Source: Hoyosella sp. YIM 151337
GTDB lineage: Bacteria > Actinomycetota > Actinomycetes > Mycobacteriales > Mycobacteriaceae
Assembly: GCF_026041215.1 (NCBI RefSeq)
Contig: NZ_JAPEIQ010000028.1
Coordinates: forward strand, 1 to 64,000
Reading direction: 5' to 3'
DNA length: 64,000 nucleotides
In this document: positions 15,943 through 24,925 of the stretch, piece after piece
How the letters are laid out: every line of letters starts with the position of its first letter
Position numbering within the stretch: the stretch's first letter is position 1
The notes under the pieces: model-generated
Databases searched by the model: none
Told to the model about the DNA's origin: nothing
What the model saw: the letters and a program-made list of their open reading frames with translations, nothing else
Position numbers and translations under genes: made by a program

Positions 15943-16776
15943 CTAGTCGAGGAAAATGTCCGGCATCAGCGGCCCATCGCCAGGTGTCACACGGTACTTC
16001 TCAAGGTCGGTGATGCCGTTGTCGGCGAGCACCTCATCATCGATGTAGAAGTTACCGGATGCGCCCGTCGATGTGAGGACGTAATACGCCGAGTCCGAGA
16101 CGATCTCAGGGGTTCGCGAGTTGTCCACCATCTCGGAACCACCGAGAATGTTCTTCACCGCGGCCGTCGCGATGGTGGTGCGCGGCCACAGCGAATTCAC
16201 CGCGATACCATCGTTTTTCAGTTCTTCGGCAAGCCCGAGCGTCGTCAGCGACATCCCGTACTTCGCGATCGTGTAACCCAGGTGGGCACCCGCCCACTTG
16301 GGGTCGAGGTTCAGCGGCGGCGACAGTGTCAGGATGTGCGGGTTCCGACCCGCTTTCGCCGATTCCCGCAGGTGCGGCAGTGACATCTTCGACAGCAGAA
16401 ATGATCCGCGGCAGTTGATGTCCTGCATCAGGTCGTACTTCTTCATCGCCAGGTCAGTCGTGTTGGACAAATCGATCGCACTGGCATTGTTGACCACGAT
16501 GTCGATGCCGCCGAATGTGTCGACGGTCTTCTGCACCGCCTCAGCGACTGACTCATCAGAGCGCACATCCCCGAGAATCGGCAGTGCCTTGCCGCCAGCC
16601 GCCTCGATCTCCTCGGCAGCCGTGTGGATCGTGCCGGGGAGTCTGGGATGCGGCTGATCGGTCTTCGCGACGATCGCCACGTTCGCGCCGTCCCGCGCAG
16701 CACGGACAGCGATAGCTAGCCCGATGCCGCGCGAGCCGCCCGACATGATGATCGTCTTCGATTCGAGAGATGCCAC
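15943..16776 (-). CDS. Short-chain dehydrogenase/reductase (HSDL2-like)
   Basis: A 277-residue SDR. The cofactor motif SGGSRGIGLAIA is at residues about 12-23, NNAS near 98 and the catalytic YTIAKYG (YxxxK) near 175; the catalytic Ser lies in LTLSPP. The longer insert after the first helix (KTDQPHPRLPGTIHTAAEEI) is typical of the HSDL2/SDR family subgroup. It is the last gene of the run ALDH, GMC, SDR, 77 bases after the GMC stop. Likely role: NAD(P)-linked oxidation or reduction of a lipid or alcohol intermediate. Confidence 0.85.
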   Translation of the reverse strand: MASLESKTIIMSGGSRGIGLAIAVRAARDGANVAIVAKTDQPHPRLPGTIHTAAEEIEAAGGKALPILGDVRSDESVAEAVQKTVDTFGGIDIVVNNASAIDLSNTTDLAMKKYDLMQDINCRGSFLLSKMSLPHLRESAKAGRNPHILTLSPPLNLDPKWAGAHLGYTIAKYGMSLTTLGLAEELKNDGIAVNSLWPRTTIATAAVKNILGGSEMVDNSRTPEIVSDSAYYVLTSTGASGNFYIDDEVLADNGITDLEKYRVTPGDGPLMPDIFLD

Positions 16777-16853
16777 GTTGCAACCTTTCTTGGTAATGCC
16801 GCGAGTTCACGCTCCGCCCATCCTTCACTGGATGCGGAGACCTGACAACCTCG

Positions 16854-18440
16854 TCACCGGTTCGCGGCGTGCAGGAGATCCGCTGCCTTCTCGCCGATCA
16901 CGACGCACGGAGCGTGCGTGTGGCCGCGAATGATCGTCGGCATCACCGATGCGTCCGCCACGCGGAGTCCCTCGACGCCACGCACTTTCAGTTCGGGGGT
17001 GACGACGCTTTCCTTACCGGTGCCCATCCGGCACGTTGAGGTCGGGTGATACAGGGTGTGGCTGTACCAGGTGAGAGCTTCCTCGAGGGTTTCCTCGATC
17101 GTGTCTTTCTCACGCTTGGGCTGCAGGAACTTCCCAATTTTCCCGCCGAGCGGCTGCGCTGTCGCGATCCGGTGCGCTATGCGCAGGCCTTCCATGATCG
17201 CTGCCCGGTCGGCGCCATCAGCGTCGGAAAGGTATTTCGGGTCGACGACAGCTTTCGCGGTCGGATCAGCGGAACGCAACGTCACGGTGCCTGTACTCCG
17301 TGGCTTGAGCAGGATAGGTCCGAGGCCAATGCCGTGGCCCGCTGGGACACCGATGCCTTCATCGTAGAACGGGGCGGCTCCGAAGATGATCTCGATGTCC
17401 GGGAGTTCGAGATCGGGGTTGCTGCGGACGAACCCGTACGCTTCACCCACGTTGGATGTGAGCATGCCGCGGCGCCGCGCAAGGTAATTGATGAGCTGCA
17501 GCGGTTTCTCCGCGTCGAAAAGGGTGCCTGTGTCGACCGCGAAGCCGATCAGCGAAACAAGATGGTCGAGGAGATTCTGGCCCACACCGGGAAGGTGATG
17601 CACCACCGGAATGCCGTGCTCCCGCAGCTGTTGCTCGTCACCGATCCCCGACAGCATCAGCAACTGCGGGGTGTTGATCGCTCCGCCCGACAGGATGACT
17701 TCCTTGCTGGCGGTGATGACGTGGGTGGCGCCGTCTTTCTGGTATTCGACGCCGGTCGCGCGGGTGCCGTCAAAAACGACGCGAGTGGCGTGGGCGCCGG
17801 TGATCACGCTGAGGTTCGAACGCTTGCGCGCGGGCTTCAGATACGCGTCCGCGGTGCTGAAACGCGCGCCGCGCCACTGGTTGACCATCGTCTCAGTGAA
17901 GCCCTCAGGCTGCGGTGTGTTGGCCCGTTCGCGTTTGAAGCCAGCGTTCTCGGCGGACCGCAAGAAATCGGTCGTCCAGCGGCTTACGTTTCGCTGCCGC
18001 GACACGTGCAACGGACCGTCGCGGCCTTCGTCAGCCTCGCGCGCACCTTCCACGGATTCGATCCTGGCGAAGTACTTAGCGACGCTGGCGAACGACCATT
18101 CGGCACCGGCGGCCTGCGCCCAATCGTCGTAGTCGGCTGCGTATCCGCGCACCCACATCATCGCGTTCATCGACGACGAGCCACCGAGCATTTTGCCGCG
18201 CGGATAGAATACCTGACGGTCCCCAAGCTCGGGTTGCGGAGTGGTCAGATAGTTCCAGTCGAGCTCGGTCTGGAACAGTTTCGAGAACGCGGCGGGGATG
18301 TGTGCGTACTGGTTTTTGTCGACAGGGCCAGCTTCGAGCGCGATCACCGTGTTGCCGGACTTTTCGCTGAGCCGTGCCGCCAGTGCGGCGCCGGACGACC
18401 CCGTTCCGACAACCACGTAGTCGGCGTTGTGCTTGTGCAT
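16854..18440 (-). CDS. GMC family FAD-dependent alcohol dehydrogenase
   Basis: A 528-residue GMC oxidoreductase. FAD-binding GTGSSGAALAARLSE lies at residues about 11-25, the GMC signature GKMLGGSSSMNAMMWVRG near 80, and the C-terminal active-site region has HPTSTCRMG and GHTHAPCVVIGEKAADLL. Family members oxidise choline, long-chain alcohols or polyethylene glycol with FAD. The start at 18440 has GGAG 8 bases upstream. It follows the aldehyde dehydrogenase gene by 22 bases, so alcohol and aldehyde oxidation are coupled in one operon. Confidence 0.9.
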   Translation of the reverse strand: MHKHNADYVVVGTGSSGAALAARLSEKSGNTVIALEAGPVDKNQYAHIPAAFSKLFQTELDWNYLTTPQPELGDRQVFYPRGKMLGGSSSMNAMMWVRGYAADYDDWAQAAGAEWSFASVAKYFARIESVEGAREADEGRDGPLHVSRQRNVSRWTTDFLRSAENAGFKRERANTPQPEGFTETMVNQWRGARFSTADAYLKPARKRSNLSVITGAHATRVVFDGTRATGVEYQKDGATHVITASKEVILSGGAINTPQLLMLSGIGDEQQLREHGIPVVHHLPGVGQNLLDHLVSLIGFAVDTGTLFDAEKPLQLINYLARRRGMLTSNVGEAYGFVRSNPDLELPDIEIIFGAAPFYDEGIGVPAGHGIGLGPILLKPRSTGTVTLRSADPTAKAVVDPKYLSDADGADRAAIMEGLRIAHRIATAQPLGGKIGKFLQPKREKDTIEETLEEALTWYSHTLYHPTSTCRMGTGKESVVTPELKVRGVEGLRVADASVMPTIIRGHTHAPCVVIGEKAADLLHAANR

Positions 18441-18462
18441 GTGTGTTTCTCCGAATCGTGGG

Positions 18463-20157
18463 TCAGCCGCGCAGGGCGGACGCGAAAATCTGGGGCAGAC
18501 GGGTCCAGCGCGGATCCGCGGCAAAGCCAGTGAGCAGCTTCCCGGTTTCCGCTGCCGTTTTGTTGCCGACGAACCATGGCGGTTTCGGTGAGATCGCCCA
18601 TTCGCGGTGGAGCACTGAGCGCGGTGACGGCCGGAATGGTCCGCGGACGACGGTCCGCTCGACGCGGTCGATGAGCCAGGCGTTGTGGACGACGCCGATT
18701 CCGCTTTGCACATCGTCAACGGTGTGGCCGGGGAACGCGCCCCAGCTTGCGGTGGGTGTCAGGAAACCGACACCGGTCCAGGCATTGACCGCCACCGTGC
18801 CGTAGCGCAGATCTTCGATGAGCTGGTCGAAGTCTTCACCGAGCTCCTTGATGGTCGACGGGTGGGCGACGATGTTCGCGCCGAGCGTCCCGGCGAGATG
18901 CTCGTTCGCGGTCTTGGCGGCGAGCTGAGCGAATTCTTTTCCAGTGCCGGGGATTTCAAGGACACCAAGCACCGGAGCGAAGTACTCAGTGGACAGCAGC
19001 GCCTCAGATTCTCCGGGCACGAGATTGCGGACGAGCAGCCGCCCCTGGCCTGGTCCGAGCCCCACTGCGTCGGGGTAGCTTTCCCGCGCCTTGGCGATTC
19101 GATCGTCGCTGCCCGGGTAGTACGGGGGGCGGGCCGGAGCGTTGCCCATCGCGTTCTGCAGCGCGGTGAGGAATTCGGCTTTCTGGTCCCAGTCAGCGGA
19201 CACGATGATGGCCTGCGCGGCCACACAGTTGTAGCCACCGTTATGGAGACGCTGCGTGGCGATGTGCTCGGCCTGGAACTCCATGTCGGCGCGGTCCCAT
19301 TGTCCGGGCATGACGATGGTGGGTGATACCCCACCGAGCTCACTGGTTATGGGCTTGTCGAGCTTCGGGTTCCCGTCACGCTTACGCTCGGCAGCTTCGT
19401 CACCCGTCCCCCACACGATCGCGTCGTGCGTCGCGGCGCTGCCCGTCATGTGCACGTGGGCGACGTCAGCGTGGTGAACAAGCTCAGTTCCCACATCCGC
19501 TCCGCCGGTGAGGATGCGCAAAGCGCCGACCTCAATCAGCGGGGCGAATATCTTCTTAAAGACCGGGAGCAGCGGATCTGTGACGGGGTTCAGTTTGAGC
19601 GCGACGACCCGGTTATGCGCGAACAGCTCATACAGCACGTCGAGCGGCGCAATGGACGTGATATTGCCCGCGCCGAGAACAACTCCGATGCCGTTGGTCT
19701 TCTCGGGCGTCAATTGGGTGAGCCCAGCGTTGGTGCGGGCAGCTGCGGGGCTGACACCGCGCTGCAGCCACACCTCCGCGCTGAAGCCGTTGAGTAGCAA
19801 AGCGTCAAAGAGGTTCGCTGGCAGCGCCCGGACGGTGACGTGTTCGCCAGCCGCTCCGAAAACCGCGTCGGCGAGGGGGCTCTTTCCTGCCGCGAGTTTC
19901 TCAAGCGTCTCCGCAAGCGCGCCCAGGCTGGCAGCGAGGACGTACGGACCGGAGATCCATTCCTCCCCGCGCAGCGCCGAATCGGGTTCGAGGCCTTTGT
20001 ACCCCGCTGCCGCCTCTACCCACTCAGCCGCGTGCTTGGCGGTCAGTGATCGGACCTGGTTTAACAGGTCACGCCGGCGGGTGAGAGACAGGCCCGCCCA
20101 TTTTTTCTCTCCGGCCGCGAGGTCTGACAGTGCGGCATCAACGGTTTGGGTCGCCAC
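18463..20157 (-). CDS. Aldehyde dehydrogenase family protein
   Basis: About 564 residues, longer than classic aldehyde dehydrogenases. The catalytic Glu region is SELGGVSPTIVMPG and the catalytic Cys lies in NGGYNCVAAQAII. Cofactor-binding residues precede it (TGSAATHDAIVWG). The start is GTG at 20157 with GGAGA 7 bases upstream; a longer open frame to 20271 lacks a ribosome site. First gene of the ALDH-GMC-SDR operon. Predicted role: oxidation of an aldehyde made by the GMC enzyme, with NAD(P). Divergent from the PucR regulator. Confidence 0.88.
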   Translation of the reverse strand: MATQTVDAALSDLAAGEKKWAGLSLTRRRDLLNQVRSLTAKHAAEWVEAAAGYKGLEPDSALRGEEWISGPYVLAASLGALAETLEKLAAGKSPLADAVFGAAGEHVTVRALPANLFDALLLNGFSAEVWLQRGVSPAAARTNAGLTQLTPEKTNGIGVVLGAGNITSIAPLDVLYELFAHNRVVALKLNPVTDPLLPVFKKIFAPLIEVGALRILTGGADVGTELVHHADVAHVHMTGSAATHDAIVWGTGDEAAERKRDGNPKLDKPITSELGGVSPTIVMPGQWDRADMEFQAEHIATQRLHNGGYNCVAAQAIIVSADWDQKAEFLTALQNAMGNAPARPPYYPGSDDRIAKARESYPDAVGLGPGQGRLLVRNLVPGESEALLSTEYFAPVLGVLEIPGTGKEFAQLAAKTANEHLAGTLGANIVAHPSTIKELGEDFDQLIEDLRYGTVAVNAWTGVGFLTPTASWGAFPGHTVDDVQSGIGVVHNAWLIDRVERTVVRGPFRPSPRSVLHREWAISPKPPWFVGNKTAAETGKLLTGFAADPRWTRLPQIFASALRG

Positions 20158-20256
20158 AGGTGCATCTCCGATATCCGTACGAAAGGGAACATGTCCATTG
20201 TGTCTGTGCCAGGGCACTATCTGAATGTGCCCAAGACGCCGATTTGTCCAGCGTTC

Positions 20257-20274
20257 CTTGTGCGCAAGCACAAG
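20257..20274. promoter_or_regulatory. Dyad in the ALDH/pucR divergent promoter
   Basis: CTTGTGC-GCAA-GCACAAG, a perfect 7-base inverted repeat with a 4-base centre, lies between the divergent starts at 20157 and 20317. It is a plausible operator for the PucR-type regulator, but the target motif of this regulator is not known. Confidence 0.5.
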
Positions 20275-20316
20275 ATGCGTGTGACTCAGATCATGGCTTG
20301 CGGTTACACTACCGGT

Positions 20317-21474
20317 ATGGCGCGCATTATTTCGGGTTTATCGTCACGCCTCGCTGCCGAACTTCTCACTTCAGTGGATTCGATGGCTGGCGAGCTCGCA
20401 TCCCGCATCGTCGCCGCCGACCGGTACTACTCAGACGCCCCCCTGCTGACTCCCGAACAGCTCCGTGAAGCGTGCGAGGGCAACCTCCGAGCGATCGTCG
20501 ACGTGCTGGCTGGCGCACCCGCGAATCTCGATGCGGCGCGATCCGCGGGCCGCGTGAAGGCTGAGCAGGGCGTGCCGATCGCAGCGCTGCTCCACGCATA
20601 CCGCCTTGGTGGCCGGCTGATTTGGGAGGAACTCACCGCCCGTGCGGCTGGGCCCGGCGACCCTGAGTTGCACGACCTCGCGGCACGGCTTTGGGAAGCC
20701 GTCGATGTCTACTCAGACGCCGCCGTCGAGGCGTATCAAGAAACCGAGATCTTGCTCGCGCACGCCGACGCGCAAACACAGAACCGTTGGGTGCGCTCAC
20801 TTTTCGACGATCATCGGGAGAATCCTGCTCGGGTGCTCGAAGCGCTGCGGACTCTGGGGCTGCCGGAAGGCGGGCCGTTCGCCGTTACGGTAATCGAAAC
20901 CAATGGCGACCCCATATTGCCAAGCACGCTGGCACACACGATCAAAGCTGCTGGAACCGAGTCGGTATGGGATGTTCAGACGGACTCGTGCATCGGGCTT
21001 CTGGCAGGTCCACCCGGCGCGATCGAACGCGCAGTGGATAAGCTTGCGCCGCTGGGCCGCACCGGTCTGAGCGCACCATTCACGAGCCCACACCGGATCT
21101 TCGCCGCGGTGTCGGATGCGCGCACTGCCTGCCGATCCGCCGCGCCGGGCTGCCCCGAGCCAGTCAGATTCGGAGATGCGCCGCTCGCCCATCTCGTCGT
21201 GACGCTGCCCGACGCAAGCCGGCGAGCCGCCGCACAGATCCTCGGACCGGTGCTCAGCCTTCCGCAACCTGAGCGCGATGACCTCATCGACGTGCTGCAT
21301 GCCTGGTTCCGTTGTGGCGGATCCGCCGCCGCGGTTGCTGACGCTTTGCATTGTCACCGCAATACGGTGCGGTACCGGTTGCGCAAGATCCGTGATGTCA
21401 CTGGCCGTGACACCACGGATCCCGCTCAGTCCGCTGAATTGTATTTAGCGCTCCAGGCTGTGCTTTTGCTATGA
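20317..21474 (+). CDS. PucR/CdaR-type transcriptional regulator
   Basis: About 385 residues. The C-terminal helix-turn-helix (AAAVADALHCHRNTVRYRLR, within the last 60 residues) is the PucR/CdaR signature. A middle GGDEF-like region and an N-terminal helical sensor domain (residues about 20-150) precede it. The ATG at 20317 is chosen because the upstream open frame lacks a ribosome site; TACACT at 20305-20310 could be a -10 box six bases before the ATG, which would make the mRNA leaderless. Divergent from the alcohol oxidation operon and probably its activator. Confidence 0.85.
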   Translation: MARIISGLSSRLAAELLTSVDSMAGELASRIVAADRYYSDAPLLTPEQLREACEGNLRAIVDVLAGAPANLDAARSAGRVKAEQGVPIAALLHAYRLGGRLIWEELTARAAGPGDPELHDLAARLWEAVDVYSDAAVEAYQETEILLAHADAQTQNRWVRSLFDDHRENPARVLEALRTLGLPEGGPFAVTVIETNGDPILPSTLAHTIKAAGTESVWDVQTDSCIGLLAGPPGAIERAVDKLAPLGRTGLSAPFTSPHRIFAAVSDARTACRSAAPGCPEPVRFGDAPLAHLVVTLPDASRRAAAQILGPVLSLPQPERDDLIDVLHAWFRCGGSAAAVADALHCHRNTVRYRLRKIRDVTGRDTTDPAQSAELYLALQAVLLL

Positions 21475-21481
21475 AGGCCTG

Positions 21482-23575
21482 TCACGCGTCGTAGTCGACG
21501 TCAACTTGGTGCGTGGTCGGCCGCGACTGGCACGTCAGCACGTAGCCCGCGTCGAGTTCGTCGTCGGTGAGGGCATAGTTCATGTCCATTTCGACATGGC
21601 CGGTGATCAGTTTGGCGCGACAGGTACCGCAAGCTCCGCCCATGCACGCGTATGGCGCGTTAGCGCCCGCCTGCAGCATCGTTTCCAGCACGGTCTCTTC
21701 ACCCGATGACACGTTGGAGTAGGTCTTGCCGTCAACTTTTGCGGTAATCGAGGCGGCGACGCTATGCATCTCCCCCGCGGGCGCGGGCGCGTCAGCATGG
21801 AAGAGTTCGAGGTGAACCCGATCGGCTGGCACTCCGCTCGTCGTGAGCTGTGCACGAACGTCGTCGATGAGCGCCTGCGGCCCGCACAGGTACCACGCGG
21901 TCACGTCCGCGTTGCCCAGCTCGGCCACTGCATCCGCGGTGATGCGTCCGTCTTCGAAGCGCTCGTACGAACTGCCGTCAGCACTGGGGCTTTCCGCACT
22001 GCGGAAGTGAACGATGCGCAGGCGGCCTTCGAACTGCCGCGCCAGCATGGAAAGCTCATCGGAGAACATCGTGGTCTCCGCGCTCCGGTTGCCGTAGAGG
22101 AGCGTGAAGCGGGCGTCTTCGTCGAGGCTGAGCGTGGTGGCAAGCATCGAGATAACGGGCGTGATGCCGCTGCCTGCCGCAACGCCCACATAGTGAGTCC
22201 GTTTGCCGGTCTTGTGGTCAAGCGTGAATCGGCCCGACGGCGGCATGACGTCAAGCGTCATCCCTGCTCTCAATTCATCGTTGAGATAGTTCGAGACGAC
22301 ACCATCCGGGATCCGCTTCACCGCGATCCGCAGCAGATCCGACGTCGCTGACGTGCAGATCGAGTACGTGCGCCGATGGCGGGCGCCGTTGACCGTCAGT
22401 TCAAGGGTGAGATGCTGGCCGGGCCGGAAGCGGAACGCGTCGCGCAGATCGTCCGGAACATCGAACGAGATCGAAACCGCGTCGGGCGTCAAGCGCCGCA
22501 CTTCGCTGACGGTGAGTTGATAGAACGTCGACGCGTTTGTCGCACCGTCGTCGGCCCGCAGCGAATCCGTGAGCCTGCGCCACGCGCGATACTCCGAGGT
22601 GGTGAGTTCACGCCCCCACGCGCTCGCGATCGGAACGTCCTGCTCGAGGTACGCCTGCTCGTTGTTCTTCCACGCCGAGATGTACCGGTAGAACGGGATC
22701 GCCGGGTGCAAGTGGTGCACGAGGTGATAGTTCTGATACAGCATGACGGGGGTGAGCAGCCACTCCATGCCGACGCGCACACGGGTCGCTTTGTAGCGGT
22801 TCTCCGCGGCGGTCTCGGGGAGGCCGTGGTGCGGCAGCCAGTCGAACCACCACGCAAGGACAGTGAGGCCTATGCGCTGCGGAATGAGGTAAATCACCAG
22901 CAGGTACCAGCCGAACCCCGCGGCAATGAGCCAGCCGAACACGGCGAGTGAACCGAACAGAAGGGCGAACGATTCGGCGACTTCGCGGTGCGGCCGCCGC
23001 ACGATCTGCCCATCTCGCTGCCGGAAGCCAGTGCCGGCCCAGTGGCCCAGCGCCCGCCAGTCGATGGCTTTACGCAGGTAAAAGACCATGTACCAGAGGT
23101 CGATCGTGGCCCAGCGAAACGGCAGTTGCAGCGCGGGGCCGTGGCTCGTCCAGGCGTCCGGGTCGCGCGTGACCTCTTCGTTGGTGTTGCGGTGGTGCTC
23201 GATGTGGATGTAGCGGATCAGCGGAAAGGCCCCATACACAGCGACGAATGGCACGGACAGCCGCCCGAGGGCTTCGTTCACCCAGGTTTTGCGGCCCGCC
23301 GCGTGATGCGTCGTTTCGTGCAGCACAGTGAACATGGTGAACGTGACGATCGCATGCAACGGCACCGTCACCCACGCCGTGACGCCCGCGCCGAGCACGA
23401 GCCACGTCGCGAATATCCAGAGGGCCAGCGAACCCACCCACAACGCAAGCGTGGGCAGCGAGACATACGGCATTGTGATGCCGGGATCAGGGACACCCTT
23501 CCTGACTGCGCGAGCCTCGGGCTCGCTCAAGATTGGTGCCTGCTTCGTCGATGAAGTGTGCACGGTGTCGGTCAC
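21482..23575 (-). CDS. Fused membrane diiron desaturase/hydroxylase and ferredoxin reductase
   Basis: A 697-residue fusion. Residues about 35-310 are a membrane fatty-acid-desaturase-like domain with three His boxes: HETTHH (86-91), HIEHH (124-128) and HLVHH (284-288), plus WLPHHG near 247. Residues about 350-590 are a ferredoxin-NADP reductase domain with RTYSIC (402-407, FAD) and AAGSGITP (466-473, nucleotide). The last 90 residues are a plant-type 2Fe-2S domain with Cys 644, 649, 652 and 682. The protein therefore carries its whole electron chain from NAD(P)H to the diiron site. GTG at 23575 has GGAG 6 bases upstream. Probably under the divergent MarR regulator. Substrate (alkyl chain, carotenoid-like or other) unknown. 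Confidence 0.9.
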   Translation of the reverse strand: MTDTVHTSSTKQAPILSEPEARAVRKGVPDPGITMPYVSLPTLALWVGSLALWIFATWLVLGAGVTAWVTVPLHAIVTFTMFTVLHETTHHAAGRKTWVNEALGRLSVPFVAVYGAFPLIRYIHIEHHRNTNEEVTRDPDAWTSHGPALQLPFRWATIDLWYMVFYLRKAIDWRALGHWAGTGFRQRDGQIVRRPHREVAESFALLFGSLAVFGWLIAAGFGWYLLVIYLIPQRIGLTVLAWWFDWLPHHGLPETAAENRYKATRVRVGMEWLLTPVMLYQNYHLVHHLHPAIPFYRYISAWKNNEQAYLEQDVPIASAWGRELTTSEYRAWRRLTDSLRADDGATNASTFYQLTVSEVRRLTPDAVSISFDVPDDLRDAFRFRPGQHLTLELTVNGARHRRTYSICTSATSDLLRIAVKRIPDGVVSNYLNDELRAGMTLDVMPPSGRFTLDHKTGKRTHYVGVAAGSGITPVISMLATTLSLDEDARFTLLYGNRSAETTMFSDELSMLARQFEGRLRIVHFRSAESPSADGSSYERFEDGRITADAVAELGNADVTAWYLCGPQALIDDVRAQLTTSGVPADRVHLELFHADAPAPAGEMHSVAASITAKVDGKTYSNVSSGEETVLETMLQAGANAPYACMGGACGTCRAKLITGHVEMDMNYALTDDELDAGYVLTCQSRPTTHQVDVDYDA

Positions 23576-23603
23576 GTCGGCTCCGATCAAACTGTGTGGT
23601 GGT

Positions 23604-23626
23604 AATCATTCGGACCACGAATGATT
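23604..23626. promoter_or_regulatory. Probable MarR operator
   Basis: Perfect 9-base inverted repeat AATCATTCG (23604-23612) and its complement (23618-23626) with a 5-base centre. It lies in the 116-base gap between the divergent desaturase-reductase gene and the MarR gene, about 30 bases before the former's start, which suits repression of both. Confidence 0.65.
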
Positions 23627-23691
23627 GCGACACTATCAGAGAAACCGCATACTTTCTAGACACCAGTTGTACTTATGTAAAGGAGTTACTC

Positions 23692-24162
23692 GTGGCGCAG
23701 GTACTAGTTCCAGCAGAGATCGCCGATCACACGACGTGCCTGCTTTCCCGGCTCGGCCAAGCCATGTACCGCCTGACGGAAGACGTGTTCGCGCCGTTTG
23801 CGCTGCGCACCCGCCACTACACCGTCCTCACACTGCTTGCGGCCTCCGGTCCCACCGGTCAGCACGCGCTCAGCGCCGCGCTGCGTATCGACCCCGCGAC
23901 AATGGTGTCCGTCATCGACGACCTTGAAGCGCTCTCCTGCGCCGAACGCCACCGCGACATCCTCGACCGGCGGCGCATACTCGTCGCGATCACTGACAAG
24001 GGTCAGGACACGCTGACGCAGATGGACGCGGCGCTCACCGAGATGAACGACCACCTCCTCGCCGATCTCGACAGCGCGCAGCGCGACACCTTGCATCAGC
24101 TGCTCCGCACTCTCAGCGACGGCCCGACCGTACCGGCCGCGCTAGACCGGGCACGGAGCTAG
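23692..24162 (+). CDS. MarR family transcriptional regulator
   Basis: A 156-residue regulator. The winged helix covers about residues 40-105, with LSAALRIDPATMVSVIDDLE and the wing DRRRILVAITDKG. The start is GTG at 23692 with AAAGGAG 6 bases upstream. It is divergent from the desaturase-reductase gene and probably represses it through the dyad at 23604-23626; MarR proteins usually release DNA on binding phenolic or lipid ligands. The end overlaps the convergent enoyl-CoA hydratase-like gene by four bases. Confidence 0.88.
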   Translation: MAQVLVPAEIADHTTCLLSRLGQAMYRLTEDVFAPFALRTRHYTVLTLLAASGPTGQHALSAALRIDPATMVSVIDDLEALSCAERHRDILDRRRILVAITDKGQDTLTQMDAALTEMNDHLLADLDSAQRDTLHQLLRTLSDGPTVPAALDRARS

Positions 24163-24923
24163 CTACCGAATTGCGGCTTCCGCTTCTCCAGGAACGCGGC
24201 GACGCCCTCCCTGCCATCCGTTGAGGCAGCGGCACGCTCGATCGCGTCAGTCTCCGCAGTCAGTTGAACGGCGAGTGAGTTGTGGGTGGACTCGTTGAGC
24301 AGCCGTTTGATAGCGCCCAGAGCGGTGCGGGAGTTTGCCGCCAGCCGCTGCGCGAGCGCACGAGCCTCGGGCACGACTTCCTCATCTGTGGCCGCACGCT
24401 GCGTGATCAGCCCGAGCGCGAACGCATCGTCGCTGGAGACCTTCCGGTTGGCGAGGAGGATGTCGGCGGCGCGTCTGCGGCCCACGATCCGGGGCAGCGT
24501 CCAGCTGAGGCCACCGTCGGTCGAGTAACCGATTGCGGGATACGCCGGAACGAATGTCGTCGACGGACCGCCTACCGCGATGTCCGCCGCACACGCCAGG
24601 CTCATGCCACCGCCAGCGGCATAGCCGCGCACCGCGGCGATCACGGGAACCTCCGTGTCGATAATGGCCTGGACGAACTCGTGGAACCCCTCCGCCAGAC
24701 CGCGCACATACTGTCCCGGGTCATCGGCAGAACCGAACGCTTTGACGTCCCCACCGTTGCAGAAGTTCGGCGCATCTCCGCCGGTCAGCAATATCACGCG
24801 AATCGTCGAGTCAAAACGGATTACCGACGCGGCCTCCCGCAGCCCGGGGATGTCGAGACTCTGCCCACGCTGAGCATTCGCGACAATAACCGTCGCGACG
24901 CCGGATTCCACTGAAATGGCCAC
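24159..24923 (-). CDS. Enoyl-CoA hydratase/isomerase family protein
   Basis: A 254-residue crotonase-fold protein. The oxyanion-hole segments are visible as GGDAPNFCNGGDVKAFG near residue 50 and RGYAAGGGMSLACAADIAVG near 100; one of the two usual catalytic Glu residues is not obvious. Last gene of a six-gene minus-strand run and two bases after the FMO-like gene stop. Likely a step in acyl-CoA degradation, substrate unknown. Confidence 0.85.
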   Translation of the reverse strand: MAISVESGVATVIVANAQRGQSLDIPGLREAASVIRFDSTIRVILLTGGDAPNFCNGGDVKAFGSADDPGQYVRGLAEGFHEFVQAIIDTEVPVIAAVRGYAAGGGMSLACAADIAVGGPSTTFVPAYPAIGYSTDGGLSWTLPRIVGRRRAADILLANRKVSSDDAFALGLITQRAATDEEVVPEARALAQRLAANSRTALGAIKRLLNESTHNSLAVQLTAETDAIERAAASTDGREGVAAFLEKRKPQFGS

Positions 24924-24925
24924 GC

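Noticed and set aside
17046-18533. A 495-codon plus-strand open frame opposite the GMC gene
   Set aside because: It is the complement of a well-conserved GMC oxidoreductase in high-GC DNA; the product is low in recognisable motifs and rich in Arg and Gly, and has no ribosome site.
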